From Desulfocurvus sp. (GTDB lineage Bacteria; Desulfobacterota; Desulfovibrionia; Desulfovibrionales; Desulfovibrionaceae), in contig NZ_JALNWM010000157.1 of NCBI RefSeq assembly GCF_023230885.1, forward strand, positions 1-8,228: a stretch of DNA of 8,228 nucleotides. Direction: 5' to 3'. Positions 7,658 through 8,228 of this stretch are shown piece after piece. The position numbers were made by a program, and so were the translations under genes. The notes under the pieces were generated by a model, which ran no database searches, was not told where the DNA came from, and saw only the letters and a list, made by a program, of their open reading frames with translations. The number at the start of each line of letters is the position of its first letter. Positions within the stretch are counted from its first letter, which is position 1.

Positions 7658-7694
7658 AGGACGTACGTACCGTATGTATGCACATAAAATAGCA

Positions 7695-7726
7695 AAAAGC
7701 GGCCGGGGCTTGCCCCGGCCGCTTTT
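7695..7726. terminator. Perfect bidirectional terminator between convergent genes
   Basis: AAAAGCGGCCGGGGC and GCCCCGGCCGCTTTT are perfect 15-base complements around a TT centre. The A tract on one side and T tract on the other let it work in both directions. It would end the chemoreceptor gene on the minus strand (21 bases after its stop) and the argFGH plus Doc-like unit on the plus strand. It has the core genome's composition and was probably the original argH terminator. Confidence 0.9.
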
Positions 7727-7747
7727 CCTTTGGCCCCTTGCCCGGGC

Positions 7748-8228
7748 TCAGGCCGAGGCGGTGAGCTGTTCCATGAGCGCTTCGAGGCGGCGGGTCTGGT
7801 CGGTCAGCCCGGCCACGGCACGGGCCGATTGGCTCATGGCCTGCGAGGTCTCCCCGGAGATGCGGTTGATCTCGTCCACGCTGTGGCTGATCTGCTCGCT
7901 GGCGGCGGATTGCTCCTCGGCCGCCGTGGCGATGGAGCGGACCTGGTCCGCCGCCTGTTCCACCAGCCCGAGGATCTCGCGCAGGGTTTCGCCCGAGAGC
8001 GCGGCCTGCTCCGTGGCCTGCGCAATGGCCTGCACCGATGCCTCCACGTTGCCGATGTTGCGGCGGGTGTCGTCCTGCACGGCGTGGATGGCCTGGCCCA
8101 CCTCCTGGGTGGCGGCCATGGTCTTTTCGGCCAGCTTGCGCACCTCGTCGGCGACCACGGCGAAGCCCCGGCCCGCGTCGCCCGCCCGCGCGGCCTCGAT
8201 GGCGGCGTTCAGCGCCAGCAGGTTCGTC
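7748..8228 (-). CDS. Methyl-accepting chemotaxis protein, C-terminal signalling domain (cut by window edge)
   Basis: The 159 visible residues end at a TGA at 7750-7748. The gene continues past the right edge, so its sensor and membrane parts are unseen. The fragment opens at the hyperconserved hairpin tip (TNLLALNAAIEAARAG, then AGRGFAVVADEVRKLAEKT), which contacts CheA and CheW. It continues as a long coiled coil with SIATAAEEQSAASEQI, a typical adaptation (methylation) segment acted on by CheR and CheB. The C-terminus is ALMEQLTASA; there is no NWETF-like CheR-tethering pentapeptide. A Met inside the fragment (8158) is not the start, because conserved sequence runs upstream of it in the same frame. 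The stimulus cannot be told from this part. The gene converges on the arg operon and shares its terminator. Confidence 0.95.
   Translation of the reverse strand, partial: TNLLALNAAIEAARAGDAGRGFAVVADEVRKLAEKTMAATQEVGQAIHAVQDDTRRNIGNVEASVQAIAQATEQAALSGETLREILGLVEQAADQVRSIATAAEEQSAASEQISHSVDEINRISGETSQAMSQSARAVAGLTDQTRRLEALMEQLTASA

Larger units (their letters stand above)
6836..7693. other. AT-rich, probably acquired segment between argH and its terminator
   Basis: GC content drops from about 70% to roughly 40-45% (sample 60-base lines counted at 37% and 50%). The drop begins in the last codons of argH and ends just before the hairpin at 7695. The segment holds one gene for a Doc-like protein and nothing resembling an integrase or transposase. 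No tRNA, convincing flanking direct repeat or terminal inverted repeat is visible. Lateral acquisition is the simplest reading, but the mechanism is not shown. Confidence 0.6.

Noticed and set aside
7660..7682. ACGTACGTACCGTATGTATG, palindromic and partly repeated, after the Doc-like gene
   Set aside because: It could be a remnant recombination site, but nothing matches it at the other edge and no recombinase is present.
6847..7693. ATAGC at 6847-6851 and 7689-7693 as a target-site duplication flanking the AT-rich segment
   Set aside because: Five bases is too short to trust, and no transposase or terminal inverted repeat accompanies it.

Overview
The window is very GC-rich (roughly 70% by eye) and looks like the chromosome of a Desulfovibrio-like member of the Desulfobacterota (Deltaproteobacteria). 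The grounds are the contiguous argF-argG-argH order, the style of the chemoreceptor and 7TM-DISM genes, and GC-rich terminators flanked by A/T tracts. The genus is inferred from gene content and composition, not proven.

Layout. Positions 1-837 (minus strand, running off the left edge) hold the N-terminal part of a 7TM-DISM membrane sensor with a lipoprotein-type signal and an apparent one-base frameshift in a run of eight C. A short divergent promoter region (838-1030) separates it from a complete plus-strand autotransporter (1031-3112). The autotransporter's passenger is made of six 46-residue HAF-type repeats plus a degenerate seventh, and it ends in an outer-membrane beta-barrel. A strong terminator follows, then a region of about 160 bases with a large inverted repeat and a probable promoter carrying a direct repeat.

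That promoter would drive a tight operon, argF (3334-4257), argG (4259-5458) and argH (5461-6858). Its genes are separated by 1 and 2 bases and encode the last three steps of arginine synthesis: ornithine to citrulline to argininosuccinate to arginine.

Directly behind argH the composition falls abruptly to about 40-45% GC. This AT-rich patch of about 840 bases carries one gene (6917-7657), a Doc/Fic-family protein with an unusual C-terminal extension and no neighbouring antitoxin, and is probably acquired DNA. It ends at a perfect, two-way terminator (7695-7726). This is shared with the convergent minus-strand gene at the right edge, which is the C-terminal signalling domain of a methyl-accepting chemotaxis protein (7748-8228, cut by the edge).

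The points most worth a second look are the antitoxin-less Doc-like gene inserted between argH and its terminator, its HicA-like tail, the homopolymer frameshift in the 7TM-DISM gene, the exact 138-bp repeats of the autotransporter, and the 12-bp direct repeat in the arg promoter region.
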